From Chrysomallon squamiferum (taxonomy: Eukaryota; Mollusca; Gastropoda; Neomphalida; Peltospiridae), in assembly GCA_012295275.1 (NCBI GenBank), contig CM022670.1:34140301-34204300 (forward strand): DNA of 64,000 nucleotides. Direction: 5' to 3'. Made by a program: the position numbers and the translations under genes. Shown piece by piece: positions 1-30,849 of this stretch. The first letter of the stretch is position 1. The number at the start of each line of letters is the position of its first letter. The notes under the pieces were generated by a model. That model ran no database searches, was not told the DNA's origin, and was given only the letters and a program-made list of their open reading frames with translations.

Positions 1-532
1 ACGCCATAATAGCAAGTATTAAGACTGACCTTAAACGGCAAACAGTGCACATAAGCGTATTTCTTCAGATTTTAAATCTTCTTCTTCTTTTTTTTTTTTT
101 CACGACCATGAACAACCCGCGTGATTCATGGGTGAAACATCGGTCAGTTTTGACGTATAGAAAAGCAAACAGAAGATGTCAGGTATAAATCAAAATGTTT
201 GTTGACTTACTTTATCAGCACCCATCTTTTACATCTACTCTCTGTTTGTAGGGTTTTTTTGTTTGTTTTTTTCCTAAAAGGGAATTTTTGTAAGTGATAA
301 GATGTTGTTTTTCACAAGTTCAGATGTTATGTCGGTTGCTGTTACTAAATTTTTGTCAAGAGAAACCTTGCCAGAGATTTTGAAATAACTTAATGAAACA
401 CTGAAACTTAACAGACTGTTAATTAACTTAAGTCCTAACGTAAAAGGTTCCGTATTCAGGAAATATTAATATCGGTTTAAAAATAATAATAATAATAATA
501 AAATAAAAATAAATAAATACACAAATAATGAC

Positions 533-565
<33 letters not shown>

Positions 566-1287
566 TAAATAAATACATAAATAATGACTATAATAATAAT
601 AATAATAATAATAAGTCAATATGGGAACTTTTTGTTTGTACTAGACTAAAATGACATGCTTATTAATTGTTATGCAATAACGGATTTTTTTTATTTATTA
701 TAATCAACCAAGCTCTGTCTAAGAAACACACACACACACACACACGTGCGCGCACACCCACCCACACACATATATATCTGCTCTTAACTGATTCATCGGT
801 TACAATATTTCATCAAAACGTACGAGTGTGTCATACGTCATTTTGTCAATCCTTTTGTTCGTCTGTGTTGGTCTCAGGTGGTCTCTGTTCGGCTGATCGA
901 CACAGGACAAACTAATAGACGTCAGCCTGACTTGCAGGTGAAAACAGCCACACACCTTCTGCAGCATCTGATCCCTCTCAGACTCTTACCTAATTTGTTA
1001 TTTTTTATTTTAAATCTCTGAACGTTTTATGCTATGATAGCGCAAGTTCTGATTTCATTCATGCGTTCTTAAAAAATAAATATTCATACGTATATTTGTA
1101 TATAAACAGATAGACAGATGGATTAAGATAATAACATACAGATGGTAGATGGATGGAAAGACGGAAGGGTAGATTCTTAGAATGGTTGATGGTTGAAAAA
1201 CATAGAGATATATGTAGGCAGGCAGATACACCTACATATATAAAAATAGATATGTTGATGTGTATGTGTGTGTTTGTGTGTGTGTTT

Positions 1288-1288
1288 G

Positions 1289-1330
<42 letters not shown>

Positions 1331-1453
1331 TGGTATATAGGTACGTTGGTATATATATACATATATTAATACAGATGAACTGTGTAAATTAGAAAAGGAA
1401 TTTTCATTGTTATCCACGTACATTAGTTTTCTATCTATTTATCTTCTATCTAG

Positions 1454-1539
<86 letters not shown>

Positions 1540-1673
1540 TATATAGGTACGTTGGTATATATATACATATATATATATATATCGCTAGATAGAAGATAAA
1601 TAGATAGAAAACTAATGTACGTGGATAACAATGAAAATTCCTTTTCTAATTTACACAGTTCATCTGTATTAAT
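1288..1673. repeat. Fold-back: about 100-bp perfect inverted repeat around TA/GA runs
   Basis: 1365-1465 (starting ATTAATACAGATGAACTG) is the exact reverse complement of 1573-1673. Between them are (TA)n, (GA)n and a segment GGTATATAGGTACGTTGG that also occurs, with its own (TA)n(GA)n, at 1288-1364. The unit therefore reads repeat block, arm, repeat block, inverted arm. Confidence 0.9.
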
Positions 1674-1950
1674 TACCGATCACTACCTAATCTGTGTACA
1701 AAAGTCAGTGAAATCTATTAAATTATTCAAGATAGTTCAAAAATGGGAATAATAAATAAATAAGAAAATGTATGTCGCTTAAAAACAACAACAACAACAA
1801 AACTTTATCTAATTGTTCTGGGTTTATATAGTCTAATCTGAGGTCGTCTGCAATTCGCGCCCATGACCCAGCCGCAGTTGTCAGAGCAGGGGGTGAACAT
1901 CGTCATTTTAAAGGAAACGCCCGCTGTCCATAGCTGTAAATGAATGGATA

Positions 1951-2240
1951 AACCAAAATGAACTAAACTACTTAGAACCGCTTGTCCTCAGTGTGCCTTT
2001 ATGAACTATCTGAACCAAAATGAACTAAACTACTTAGAACCGCTTGTCCTCAGTGTGCCAATTTTTATGAACTATCTGAACCAAACTGATCCGAAAGTCA
2101 TTTAAACCATTTTTTTAAAATAAAATTATGAACTGTATGCAACAAACTGATCCTAAAGTCATTTAAGCCATTTTAAAAAAATAAAATTATGAACTGTATG
2201 CACCAAACTGATTTTAAAGTCATTGAAGCCATTTGTTAAC
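1951..2240. repeat. Tandem repeats, unit about 61-66 bp
   Basis: Two near-identical copies start AACCAAAATGAACTAAACTA (about 1951 and 2013). Three more related copies carry CAAACTGATCC...AAAGTCATTTAA and AAAATTATGAACTGTATG (about 2079-2235). The two sub-families share the ATGAACT...ACCAAA junction. Confidence 0.85.
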
Positions 2241-3216
2241 TGTTAACAACAACAACAAACACTACAGTAATAGAAGTAGCGGTAGTAGTTGTTGTTGTTG
2301 TAGAAAGAAGAATATGATGATGATGATGGTTGTGAGATGCTGGAAGCAAAGTTTCCTACGTAATTCTATCAGTTAAAGAAAAATTCCTTATATTAAATTC
2401 CGATTTATAAGTGTAAACATACTGATCTTAACTATCTCCAGAAAAAAAAAAAAGAGATTATTTTATGCTTTATTTCTCACTTTATAAGAGATAACGTTTC
2501 ATCGTTTTGTAGATACAGAATATTAATATCGTCAAACTGCAGAAACAGAATGTTGACATAGTCAAACAGTTTAATACAACTATGTCTACACTACAAAAAA
2601 CATATCTTTCACAAAAATAAAGGTATTTATTTCTGGACTACAAATATATTAAGCAGTATCAGTGCTGTAAAATTTGATTAAATAAATAACAATAAAATTA
2701 GCTATTCAATAGGGAGAGCTTCCGTATTATAAACATTCTGCCATATATTGAATTCTTATTCGTATCATTTTCATGATGTAATTAAAAACGGTGGAAAACA
2801 GGCGAAATTTAGCATTTTTCAAACTTTCTGGATCAAGAGCATAAATATTATACTGGGAGTAGTTGTTAAACATTCAAATTGGCCGGATACAGAACTGCAG
2901 GAAATGTGGATTCTTTGTTGTATTGGTAGGTGTAAATTTTAAATCAAATCAGTATCAGTGAGAAGAAGAAGAAGAAGAAGAAGAAGAAGAAGAAGAAGAA
3001 GAAGAAGAAAGAAAGAAAGAAAGAAAGAATCCTCCATTCCTTTTTAGGCATGCATATTAATATTCGATCATTGTTCTTTTCATTCGCAAACAATATAACA
3101 AACTATATGAAACAACATATAAGATATTTATTAAAAACTGGAAATGAAGACAAAATTGCTTTTCTTCTTATCCCACAAGTCAAAATATTGCTCGGTGATG
3201 AATACAATAAAAATGG

Positions 3217-3247
<31 letters not shown>

Positions 3248-3279
3248 TTGGCAATTTTATATTACTTGAATAATGTTAA

Positions 3280-3335
<56 letters not shown>

Positions 3336-4213
3336 CAACAACAACAACAACAATAACAATAATAAATAAATAAATACAAATATAATTACAATAATGGTAA
3401 TATCGATGATTATGGTGATGATGATGAAAAAGATAATAAAAACGTTAATGTTAATAAAATTAATGATGATGATGATAGTAAAAAAAATGATGATGATAAT
3501 AATAAATAAATAAATAAATAAATAAAGTATATACTTTATGCTGTACAAAACAATAAATGTATTTCTAAGTCGTCACTCAGTATCATATTATTGCTATGGT
3601 TATTTTTTATTTTATTTTATTTTTTCTCATTTAAATCAGTGACTAGTAATTTAACATATCATATTCTCTAACTACTGAAATATGAAACATTAGGTTTGAA
3701 CACTAGCTAATACATGGTATATGCATATATTTATTTATTTAAGTATTTTTTTTTTTCTTTGGACACTGGATAGTCGATGGATATCTAAAAATTTATATCC
3801 AGTTCAGCCATGTTTTTTATATGGACACAGTCGCTTGTTATGTTAAGAAATATATTAATTGTTAGTAAAAAAATATAGATGTTTGTAGAATAATGACAAA
3901 TTAATTTTCTTAATGTTTCGGTTTGGAATACTGTTTTCTCGGTTCACACATGATAAATTTATTATTCTTTAAAACAATTTAAAAAAAGAAAGAAAAAAAA
4001 GAAAAATCGAATTATATATATATAAAATTTTCTCTAAATATGACAAAGTCATGGCTCAGGCTAAGATTCGAATTTTACGTTGTCGCCAGGAATTTAAACC
4101 AGATATTCAAACAAAGCACTGTCAGAAAGGATTTCACGATAATGAGCTCATCCGACAAAACGCGTCTCGCGCACCGTCGATGACGTCATGCACGCAGCAG
4201 ACGTGTCAGCTTC

Positions 4214-21519
<17,306 letters not shown>

Positions 21520-21521
<2 letters not shown>

Positions 21522-21765
21522 CTGTAATTATACACAATTACACACAGGTTGAATTACTTAATATCAACGTCATCGTTGTTTTCGTTATTTACATTATTGT
21601 TTTCTTTATATATTTTCTTAATTACTACATCGACTGTAATTATAGATGGCTATATACAGGTTGAATTACTAAATATCAACGTCATCGGTTTCATTACCAA
21701 CATCTCTGTCTTCATCGTCTACATTATTGTTTTCATCATCTATATATTTCCTTAATAACTACATA
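21520..21765. repeat. Tandem duplication, about 112 bp, spanning a splice acceptor
   Basis: Both copies share ACTGTAATTATA, ACAGGTTGAATTACT, AATATCAACGTCATCG, TACATTATTGTTTTC and CTTAATTACTACAT (second copy diverged). The copy at 21520 carries the functional acceptor of exon 21413-21521; the other, at about 21632, keeps ATTACAG. Confidence 0.85.
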
Positions 21766-22755
21766 AGCAAATACTAATACCAATAGAAGTATTTACTTTC
21801 CACTTAACTTTAGTCATAAATGACTGTTAATTTAAATAGAAAAATTCTTGACAGTTTACATGTAAGGCATATACTTTGCTGGGTGTATAATGCCTATTTT
21901 TACGTATTAGCATATTTGAAAGGACTCAACAGATAACGATAATATTATTAAATGCCTAAATGCATAACTACCGGTAGTTGGTTTTCGCAATGTTGTTACT
22001 ATCAACACTTTTTAAGAACAATCATCGTGTTAAATAAAATGAATATTTCCATTTAGACATTCACATATTTTATATAATAATTATAATGAAACTAAAATTC
22101 AGTAGAAACAATTCTAATAAACAATGTACAGACATTTTTTTTTAAACAAAAATTCAGTTTCATCGAAAAATAGTAATATAAGAATTAATAAATAATTATA
22201 AACAATGAGTATTCAAAATAAATAGAAATGTGTGTTTTAAGGTAATAATTTAAAAACCATATTTGCATTTTTAATGTGTGTTGTTTACGAGAATTAGTGA
22301 TAACCTGAAAAATCAAAAAAAATAACCAAAACATAAAAGAAAAACAAACAATAACAAAAAGCAACTATAAACAAAAACAACAACAACAATAACAACAACT
22401 ACTGCAACAGAAACGGAAATAAAAAAAAACAGAACAGAACAAACATTAATTAAGAAACTGGACAATATTAATAACGAAAAAGGTTAATCTGTTGTCGTCA
22501 TTAGAATGACATACTGTGAGAACTGAACCAGTACGATCAAAGTACCGTACTAACTGAATTTGAGATAAAACAAACAGTTTGATTAGATGGGTGGCGTCAT
22601 TAATTAGGAGTTGTGAATGTTGTCTCGATGGCATGAAACCACGTACAAAAACAAGATGAATCTACAGATTTTTTTGATTTTAAATAATCAGTTTCAATCG
22701 TTTAAATTGGCAGTTAAAATATATCTTATGTCTTATTTTGTGTTCGTTAGTATGT

Positions 22756-22808
<53 letters not shown>

Positions 22809-24263
22809 TTCAACATCCATTATCAACAATTATTAAACCAGAATAACCAACTATACAAATATTTCTAAAAATTACGTTGAAAAGAAAATGAAAATTAGCA
22901 AGAACCTTTTCCAGTAATAATGAAATCAGAACTGAAGCGAGCATTGAAGCCTGAATAATGATGAAGATGAAGATAATACTTGTAATAATAATAATAATAA
23001 TGATAATGATGATGATGATGATGATGATGATGGGACTTATAATAATGCCAACAGAATAACAAATAAAATAAAAGAAAATTAGAATTAGAAAAGATTATTG
23101 TTTAATTGGAATTATTATTTTTCGGTTCATGTTATTATTTTTATTATTATTATTATTTATGTTATATTTATCTATCTGCAACATCTGAAAAATAACATTT
23201 TTCTAAATGTAAACTTTGGACGTATATATATATGGGTTTTTTCTTCCGGGCAGACAAAAAAGAAACGGTCTGGTAAAAAAAATTTTTTTTAGTAAGTATG
23301 TATGTAAATATGTGTGTCAACAAATAAATTGCTGGTAGCTTGACTGTCAACAAGTATGTCCGGATTGAACAAGCGTTTTGCACTGTCAAACATGACAGAT
23401 GAACCGAAAACATGTGACGCCAGTGAACAGCGTCGACAACATTCTTTTTCTCTTTTTCTTTTCTTTATTTGTTGATGTTGGCAGAGTTTAAAGTCCCACA
23501 ATAAAATGTATGGAATTTTTTTTAGAAAATACAATTTCTAATAATAGAACAATTTGTTAGTGAAGGTGTTGGTGACGGTAGATTTAGTGGTTATTGTTAT
23601 AGTAGTTGTTGTGTTTCGTATTGTTATTGTAATAGTAGTAGTAGTGGTAGTTCTACCAATGGTCGTAATAGAGGTAACTGACATATTAGTAAAAGTAGTA
23701 AGTATAGTGAAGTAGTAATAGCAGTTGACGTAGTATTAGAGCAGCAGCAGTAGTAGAAGTAGTAGTAGAAGTAGTAATAGTAGTAATAGTAGTAGTAGCA
23801 GTTGTTAATGTCATAAAAGTATCAGCTTCAGTATATGCAAAAATGACAGTAGTAGTAATAATAGAAATATCGGTAAAACAGTTATAACTGTAGTAATAGT
23901 ATCAGCAATAACAATATGTTAGTAACTTAAAACATAGGCAATCAGTTTCTACCTTTTATTAACCGTTTTCTTTGACTGCAAAATAGATGAATTATTAACA
24001 TCATTGAACCACACTTTTACTTACTTCTATTACTACAATCAGCTTCAGTATCCCCAACATCGTTAGAATCTATACATCACTAGTACCATCATCCAGAGAT
24101 CCTTAAACCGTTAATTAGAAGCTATTCCTGCCACAGATCACTGTACTACAGCTTTCCTTTTTTTTGAAAAGTGGTATACAGCTTTACCACTTACTACAAT
24201 AAAAACAAAATCTTTATGTCTCGTTGTCTCTCTCTGTAAACGTGTGAACGGACAGAATGTCAC
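21766..24263. other. No clear gene; AT-rich DNA and repeats
   Basis: Holds (AAT)n at 22758-22805, (GAT)n near 23005-23032 and a degenerate AGT/GTA-rich tract at 23620-23890. The missing 5' exons of the guanylate cyclase could lie here or further right; none could be called. Confidence 0.5.
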
Positions 24264-24324
24264 CTCAAGAGAGTACTGGACCGAAGAAACCTCCCAATCA
24301 GTGACCAGTGGGTGGAACAAACAA
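24264..24324 (-). CDS. Tentative upstream ectodomain exon of the guanylate cyclase
   Basis: A pyrimidine-rich tract followed by GGGGAG could be an acceptor, and CTTGAG before GTGACA could be a donor. The enclosed 61 bp (one base plus 20 codons) reads CLFHPLVTDWEVSSVQYSLE and ends in phase 0, which is what the next exon (21413-21521) needs. The frame also stays open upstream, through a hydrophobic stretch (GFFFVFFYLGSCLF), but it meets a stop before any ATG. No homology supports it and the intron would be about 2.7 kb. It may be chance. Confidence 0.3.
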
Positions 24325-24757
24325 CTCCCCAGGTAGAAGAAGACAAAAAAAAATCCTATTACTGACGATTTTGCCAACTGGAATTTATGTTAGTTTTCAA
24401 TCAGGATATGTATTGTGTGTGCATCACGACTATCGATTTCAGGTGAGGTTTATTTTGTCCGTGTTCAAATAATTACTGCCAGACGCCTGTACAAGACCCC
24501 TCGTACAAACGAATGGTGATCGTTGTAAATGATGCCTATTATCTTTCTTTTCTCTGTGTGCAGATGTCTGAATAGTCTGTTTGTGTGTGGGTGTTAGTGT
24601 GTGTGTAAGAGAAGCAGAGAATGAAAGTTTATGTACGAGTGTCTGCGGGTCCATGGAATTCAGAAAATATATTCAGAAACAAAATATAAGTATAATTATA
24701 TCAAATCTGAAACAGAACAAGTATATTGGAATTCTCTCTTTATTTCACTCTCTTTCT

Positions 24758-24873
<116 letters not shown>

Positions 24874-26262
24874 AAAAAGAAACAATGTAAGTCTACAATA
24901 CATTTTATACTTTCTTTTCCATTTTAATTTGATTCCATCTAATAAAAAACAAAAAACAATAAAAAAATTACTTTAAATTACTTTTAATCCATAATTGGAC
25001 TAGAACTTGCCTTTTTCATTTACTAAAGGTACTTCGTTAATTTTTATTATATTTTATTTTCCTATATTTTGCTTCAAAACACTCAGTGTTAGTAAATCTG
25101 CTAACATTACTGAATTAGCTGATATCGTACTTGTCTGTCTGCTGGAGACCTGAATTAGTTCAGTGTGCTATATAATCATTTACGTAACTGCTTCTTGAAC
25201 TCTCCATAACTCCAGAAGTCATCTGTATTCAAAGTCCATCTACTGTAGGAAGATAAGCGAGCAGACATCATTATTATTACTTTTGTCATTAAAACTGTTC
25301 ATTCGTGAAAGTAACGGATTATTTATTATAAGACACTTAATTTTATATTTAAGAAATAATTTGAAAAATCCATTATGCATGTCCAAAACCTGAATCTTGT
25401 CATGGACATTTTTGCGAAGGCATATATACTGCAGTCGTGTTATTTTACACAGGAAAATATTTCGTGACCTTTAACTTTTACAATATTTCTATTTTTCTGT
25501 TTAATAGCTCTAAATCTTTCATAAATTCTGGATGGTTTGTATGTTTTTGTCATATGGCTTTATCATTAAACTTTCTTTTTGAAACATCAAAGTGATTTTT
25601 AAATATATAATCTGTCTTTTTTCTGGTCTTTGAAAGAAGAAAAAATATGATGTATACAGAGAATGATCATTAAAACCTCAGTTGGCAATGATTAAACCAT
25701 AGACACGTGCATCATCCATTTCTAACATTCAGTTAATGATGTGTCTGAAAAAGCCCTAAATGACTGGTACTGAAAGTGTTTAATAAAGTACAAACAAAAA
25801 TTACCCACTGGACACCTACTGGTCTCTGATTAAGTAACATTTACTTACACAAAGACTGTTTCTTTACTTCACAGGTCTTGGCGGTTTCTTTGAATAGAAG
25901 TTGCATCATCACTTGCTAAAGCTGTAACCGTGAAAAACATAATTACGGCTTTGTTGTCTTAGTTTTGTTAAGGTTGTTATATATAAAAGGGAAACTAATT
26001 TGTTAAATAAGCACACACTTACGAGTGTATAGATATAATTTAATCAACTGATGGTGTTGAACTACCTTATAATGTTTGTGTATACTTGTGACTGAAGAAT
26101 ATTTTTATGTTCTCCTGTAAAATATCATTTCTATCATGATTATTGATTCCCAGTGACAATTCTTTACAAGAAATAAGATAAAGCGGAAATCTTTTTTCAA
26201 TCATGATTAGAACAGTTGTTAATTAAAATTAAAATTAATAATTAAAATTTAATTTAATTTAA

Positions 26263-26264
26263 TT

Positions 26265-26327
<63 letters not shown>

Positions 26328-26490
26328 TCATGAAACCATGAGAGTAAATCAGCTGTACTAATACTAATTTTATGTACCTTCTCATGGGTAGGAACCCTTT
26401 AACAATAGATGGAACGACAAATAACCCAAAAGGCACACCGAGGCAGGTATTGAACTCACATTCTACCCATCATGCCCCAGGCTACCCGTT
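26263..26490 (-). mobile_element. SINE-like element with B box and (AAAT)n tail
   Basis: Read on the minus strand, GAGTTCAATACCTGC (about 26440-26455) resembles a pol III B box. About 120 unique bases follow, then a pure (ATAA)n tail at 26263-26328. A credible A box was not certain. It may be a tRNA-derived SINE, or a unique sequence beside a microsatellite. Confidence 0.4.
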
Positions 26491-26630
26491 ATACCTCACG
26501 TACCAATCATGCACCACCAAAGACTACCCATAATGCTTCACACTACCCGTCATGCCTCACACAAATGATCAGGCCTCGCTACCAAATGATGCATCAACAT
26601 GCTCATCATGCCTGAGGCTGCATTCATATC
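26458..26630. repeat. Imperfect short repeats of CTACCCRTCATGCC type
   Basis: Successive degenerate copies: CTACCCATCATGCCCCA, CTACCCGTTATACCTCA, TACCAATCATGCACCA, CTACCCATAATGCTTCA, CTACCCGTCATGCCTCA, and weaker ones. Spacing is irregular at about 17-30 bases. It lies upstream of the SINE-like sequence. Confidence 0.6.
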
Positions 26631-27210
26631 ATGAACTACGACTGTATTTTATCCACTGAGCTGAGTTTCTGCCTAATGCTATGTGCAATTATTGCCTTTA
26701 TTGGTCGTTAGTTAAAACGACTTTGACATTTGTATACATTAATAATGTATGTTAATAGTAAATAATAAAGTCGTTTCGGTTCACACAAATTGGATTTACG
26801 TCGGAGCTTTATTTCAGGTGCAGTTATTATGGACAGGAAATGTAGCTGTTATGGGTACGCTTTATGACAGTCTACTCCAAAGTGCAGAAATAAAATAATA
26901 TAAAATCTCCCGTTCGTCCTTCCTTATCGGAATAACTCTGATTTTTTAAATTTATTTATTTATTTATTATTATTATTATTATTTTTTTTTATATTATTAT
27001 TATTATTATTATTATTTTTTTTTTTTTTTTTGCAAGAACAAAAAAGCAAAAAACAAACAAACAAACAAATAAATAAATTAAAATAAAAATAAAATTAAAA
27101 TTAAAAAAAAAAAATGATTTAAAAAAATGTTAATAATATCAGACATTATTATATTAGCCATTTTTTATGTTATGATTCTTTTTTTTTTATTATTATTATT
27201 ATTGATATTA

Positions 27211-27285
<75 letters not shown>

Positions 27286-27597
27286 TTTAAATACTAGTGA
27301 TAACAGATGCGGATACCTTTCGTTCAACGATATAAAACCGAGACAAACGTTATATAGATACACAGCGGGTAGTGCTGTGAAGAACGGTTAATTACTTAAC
27401 GAACATTTACTATTGGTTTTCCCTATAAAATTAAAAATTCCAGTGAATGCAGTGAAACTGGGTGAGGGTCGATGGTGGGAAATTTCTTATGTGATGACGG
27501 ATTTTTGTCATTTTAATGACAGCGAGATGGCCCACTTTGGAAGGTGTAGAAATTCAGGCTAAAGCAATCAGTCCTAGACTTGTTCTTTAAAAAAGAT

Positions 27598-27653
<56 letters not shown>

Positions 27654-27915
27654 GAAGAAAAAATAGAATACAGTTATGAAAAAAGAAAAATAAGATTAAT
27701 TTATGACTGCGTATGATTCCTTTTTTAAATTTATTGTAATCTCTATTAATTTATTTATTATCATTATCGTTATAAATTCTTTATAATTTCTTTGAGATAA
27801 CAGATTTAACTTTCCAATTATCCAGTGATACAGCAATATTCCTTTATTTCTCCATATTCAGAATGAAATACATCTCCACTATTTAAATATTACTGTTACT
27901 GATAGTACTACTGAT

Positions 27916-27967
<52 letters not shown>

Positions 27968-28060
27968 TTACTACTACTACTACTACTACTAATAAATAAA
28001 TAAATTGGTTATTAAATAAATAAATAATGATTAAACTTCATTACAATAAAACATATAATG

Positions 28061-28093
<33 letters not shown>

Positions 28094-28404
28094 CCAATTC
28101 TGATATCGGTTATAATTTATAGCATAATGTTTAATTATTATACAAACACTATCTTGCTTAGACAAAATATTAAAGGGAGATAAATATGATGCACTTATCA
28201 AGAAACTAAGGACGAGTAATTGCCCTTTAAGGTTTAAACGCTGAACGAAATAAATAATGATTTTTCATCAGAAAATATAAAGTAAGATGACAAAAATTGT
28301 CTTTATCATTATCATAAACAGTAAATAACAATAACATTAGCGGTAGTATTAGTAATAATAGTAATGATATTAAAAAAATAAATAATTAAACAAACAAATA
28401 AATA

Positions 28405-28830
28405 TGGTAATACCTCGGTTTTACGGGATGTAATTGGTTCCAAATTTCCGATTGTTAAGAGAGGTATTGTTAAGCGGGAGTCTAATTTACATAGAATTAA
28501 GGTTAAAAACAGTGGTTACGTTCTACCTGATGAGATGTGACAAAAAAAAAAAAAATGTTAAATAAGGAGAAATAAAAGGGCAGTTTAGACATGAATGATT
28601 TAATAGATCATAGATATTAAACAAACAGTAAATCATTTACAAATCAGTTTATACAAACAGATTAAGAAATAATTATATGCCGCTGTTTGTGGGTTCATTT
28701 TTTTTTGTGGGTTTTGTGTTCATATAAGATATCGTATTTTGTTTCTAGAGTTATTTTCTTCCGTTTCTTTTTATCATCAGCATTTGCCGGTGTCCTTTTC
28801 TAACAACACTTCTTCATAGTCAGAACTCAT
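28405..28830 (-). mobile_element. Second pogo/Tigger-type transposon relic
   Basis: 28409-28450 reads ACCTCGGTTTTACGGGATG followed by TAATTGGTTCC, typical of Tigger/pogo terminal sequence. On the minus strand at about 28715-28785, ADDKKKRKKITLETKYDILY resembles the start of a CENP-B-like transposase helix-turn-helix domain. Stops flank it, and neither the rest of the protein nor a clear second terminus is visible. Confidence 0.55.
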
Positions 28831-29989
28831 AATACAATTACTGATTATATTCATAAGTGGCAGACATTGTTTTGACGCTATTAATTCAATTAGCTATTAG
28901 AAAACAATTGTTTCACTGACTTTATGCATGATTATTTAGTTTTGAGAAGTGTCATTTATTTAAAACACATCGATAGACGAGGATTCTTTTTTTTTTAATT
29001 TCATTTTGTCACATAATCTTAGTATTTCTGTTATCTTCATCATAATATATGTTCTCGTGATCATGGGATTATTGTCGTCATCATAAGTGTTATTTCAATT
29101 TTACACTGTTTTCACAGATTATTTATATAATTGTACTGAATAACTGTTTTTCATTTGTATCTGTTCTAGAAGGTAGATAGATGGTTTATCAATTTAGAAG
29201 AACAGGACTTTTTATTTTATTTTTATTTTTATTTTTTTTCAGACAACCGCAGTCTACAAGACCAAGACATTAATATTAAAAGTGAAATGTTAGGATGATT
29301 TAGTTTTGTTTTGGATTTGTTGTTCGTGATATTTAGTAATAATTAATATAAAAGTAAAAGGATGTTAACCATGGGTTATGTTTTGTACATTATTTTTATT
29401 TAAAAAAATAATATAATAATAATTTGAATATAACAAAGAAAAATTAATTAATTAAATTGAAAGTGAAAGGATATTAAACATCAATTAGTGTTTTGTAACA
29501 TTATTTTTAATTAAAAATAATAATAATACCATATATAGTATAGGACCAATTTTTTAATTATTATTATTAATTTAGATAACAATTTAGAAACCCTATAATA
29601 ATGTTTCTCAGTAATAACACGAATACACATACACATACATCAGCACAAATAAGTTAAGTTCTTCCTTTCGTTTTGACCTTAAATTAATTAAAATATCGCC
29701 TTTTTTTTAATTTTGATATTCGAATATTGATCGTTTGATTCAACTTGAAACTAATGAAGAAATGCATACAATTAAAATAATATATTTATTTTTAACAGAT
29801 TCCAGTACTATTCATATGCTTCAGATTTTAAAATAATGAAGAAATACACTGGATTAAAATATTTGCTTTTTAGAGATTCGAATACCAATCCTTAGCTGTA
29901 AATTTGAAAGTAATGACGAAATTAAAAATATTTAGATATCAGAATACCGGTAATTTATTCCAAGTTCTACGTTAAAGGAGAAATATACT

Positions 29990-30500
29990 GGATGTCACAT
30001 CTAAACAAGATTCACCAGACGCGTCAGTTTTCACCGAAATGTCATGACATGACTGTGCCACGCACTAACCTCGCCGACTGAAAGTCATAAAACTGTGCAG
30101 TATGTTGCTATTCCGAGTACTGACACGTTACTAATAAGCTCTCAATAACTGTCATTAATTCCCCACCAAACAAGAACTCGCAACCGACAATGAACATCGT
30201 CTTCAGCAATTGTTAAAATCAAATTAAGTAATTGAAGGGAAAATTAATGGCTGCGATCGAAAGCCGATTTCCATTATGGCTGCGAACATTGAACGACCCT
30301 TCGCATAGAGGTTTACAAGTCCTCGCTCGTCCTCCAATTATAATGTTTGTATTGTGGTGTACGTGTGTGCGCTACTTGAAACAGTCAAACTGACCAGAGA
30401 CAGGTCCGGTGTCATCATGTCCGTTGGTCATCTTGGTCGTTACGGCAGCTCAGTGGTCAGTCGGTGGTCGGGTCCCTGTTGAGGTTGGTTGGCGTGTGGT
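29990..30500. promoter_or_regulatory. Repeat-free CpG-containing island, possible regulatory DNA
   Basis: About 500 bp of mixed sequence between very AT-rich repeats, upstream of the guanylate cyclase on its strand. It contains ATTAATTCC and TGACACGTTACTAATA-type sequence and several ATGs on the minus strand near 30410 followed by GGTCAGT, but no convincing signal peptide. A promoter or first exon is only a guess. Confidence 0.25.
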
Positions 30501-30818
30501 GAAGTTTAATCTTTAAGGAAAAGAATTTAAAAATATAATTCTGTTAATATTTATATATTTTTAAAACCTTTTACTTAAAGATTATTTACTAAAAAATTAT
30601 ATTTAAACTGAAGCTACTAAAAATTCTGTTACGAAAGCTGATGCAAATAAAAACTAAGGTGATTGCAGTATAATTCTAATAGTTAAAAACTTTAAGTCCA
30701 CAAATAAATGCTGTTATCCATAAATATATGATATATTATTAAGTTTAATTCATAGTATCCAGCTAATAATAATGGCTGTTGCCATTACTGCTCATAATGA
30801 TAATGATAATAATAATAA

Positions 30819-30849
<31 letters not shown>

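Larger units (their letters stand above)
1..4213. other. Left flank: repeats, no gene seen
   Basis: Downstream of the guanylate cyclase. Besides the fold-back and tandem repeats it holds (AAT)n at 481-612, (CA)n at 727-770, (AAG)n/(AAAG)n at 2960-3030, poly-A at 3219-3244 and (AAT)n/(AAC)n at 3281-3365. Part of 3.5-4.2 kb may be 3' untranslated sequence. No other coding signal was found. Confidence 0.6.

Noticed and set aside
3050-3548. Poly-Ile, poly-Leu and poly-Asn open frames over (AAT)n runs (also 18649-18842, 30763-31084, 42257-42493, 44453-44977, 58000-58187)
   Set aside because: Trinucleotide repeats give long open frames without coding meaning.
30395-30450. Minus-strand ATG followed by GGTCAGT as first exon of the guanylate cyclase
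   Set aside because: The encoded peptide has no signal sequence and no phase-matched link could be shown.
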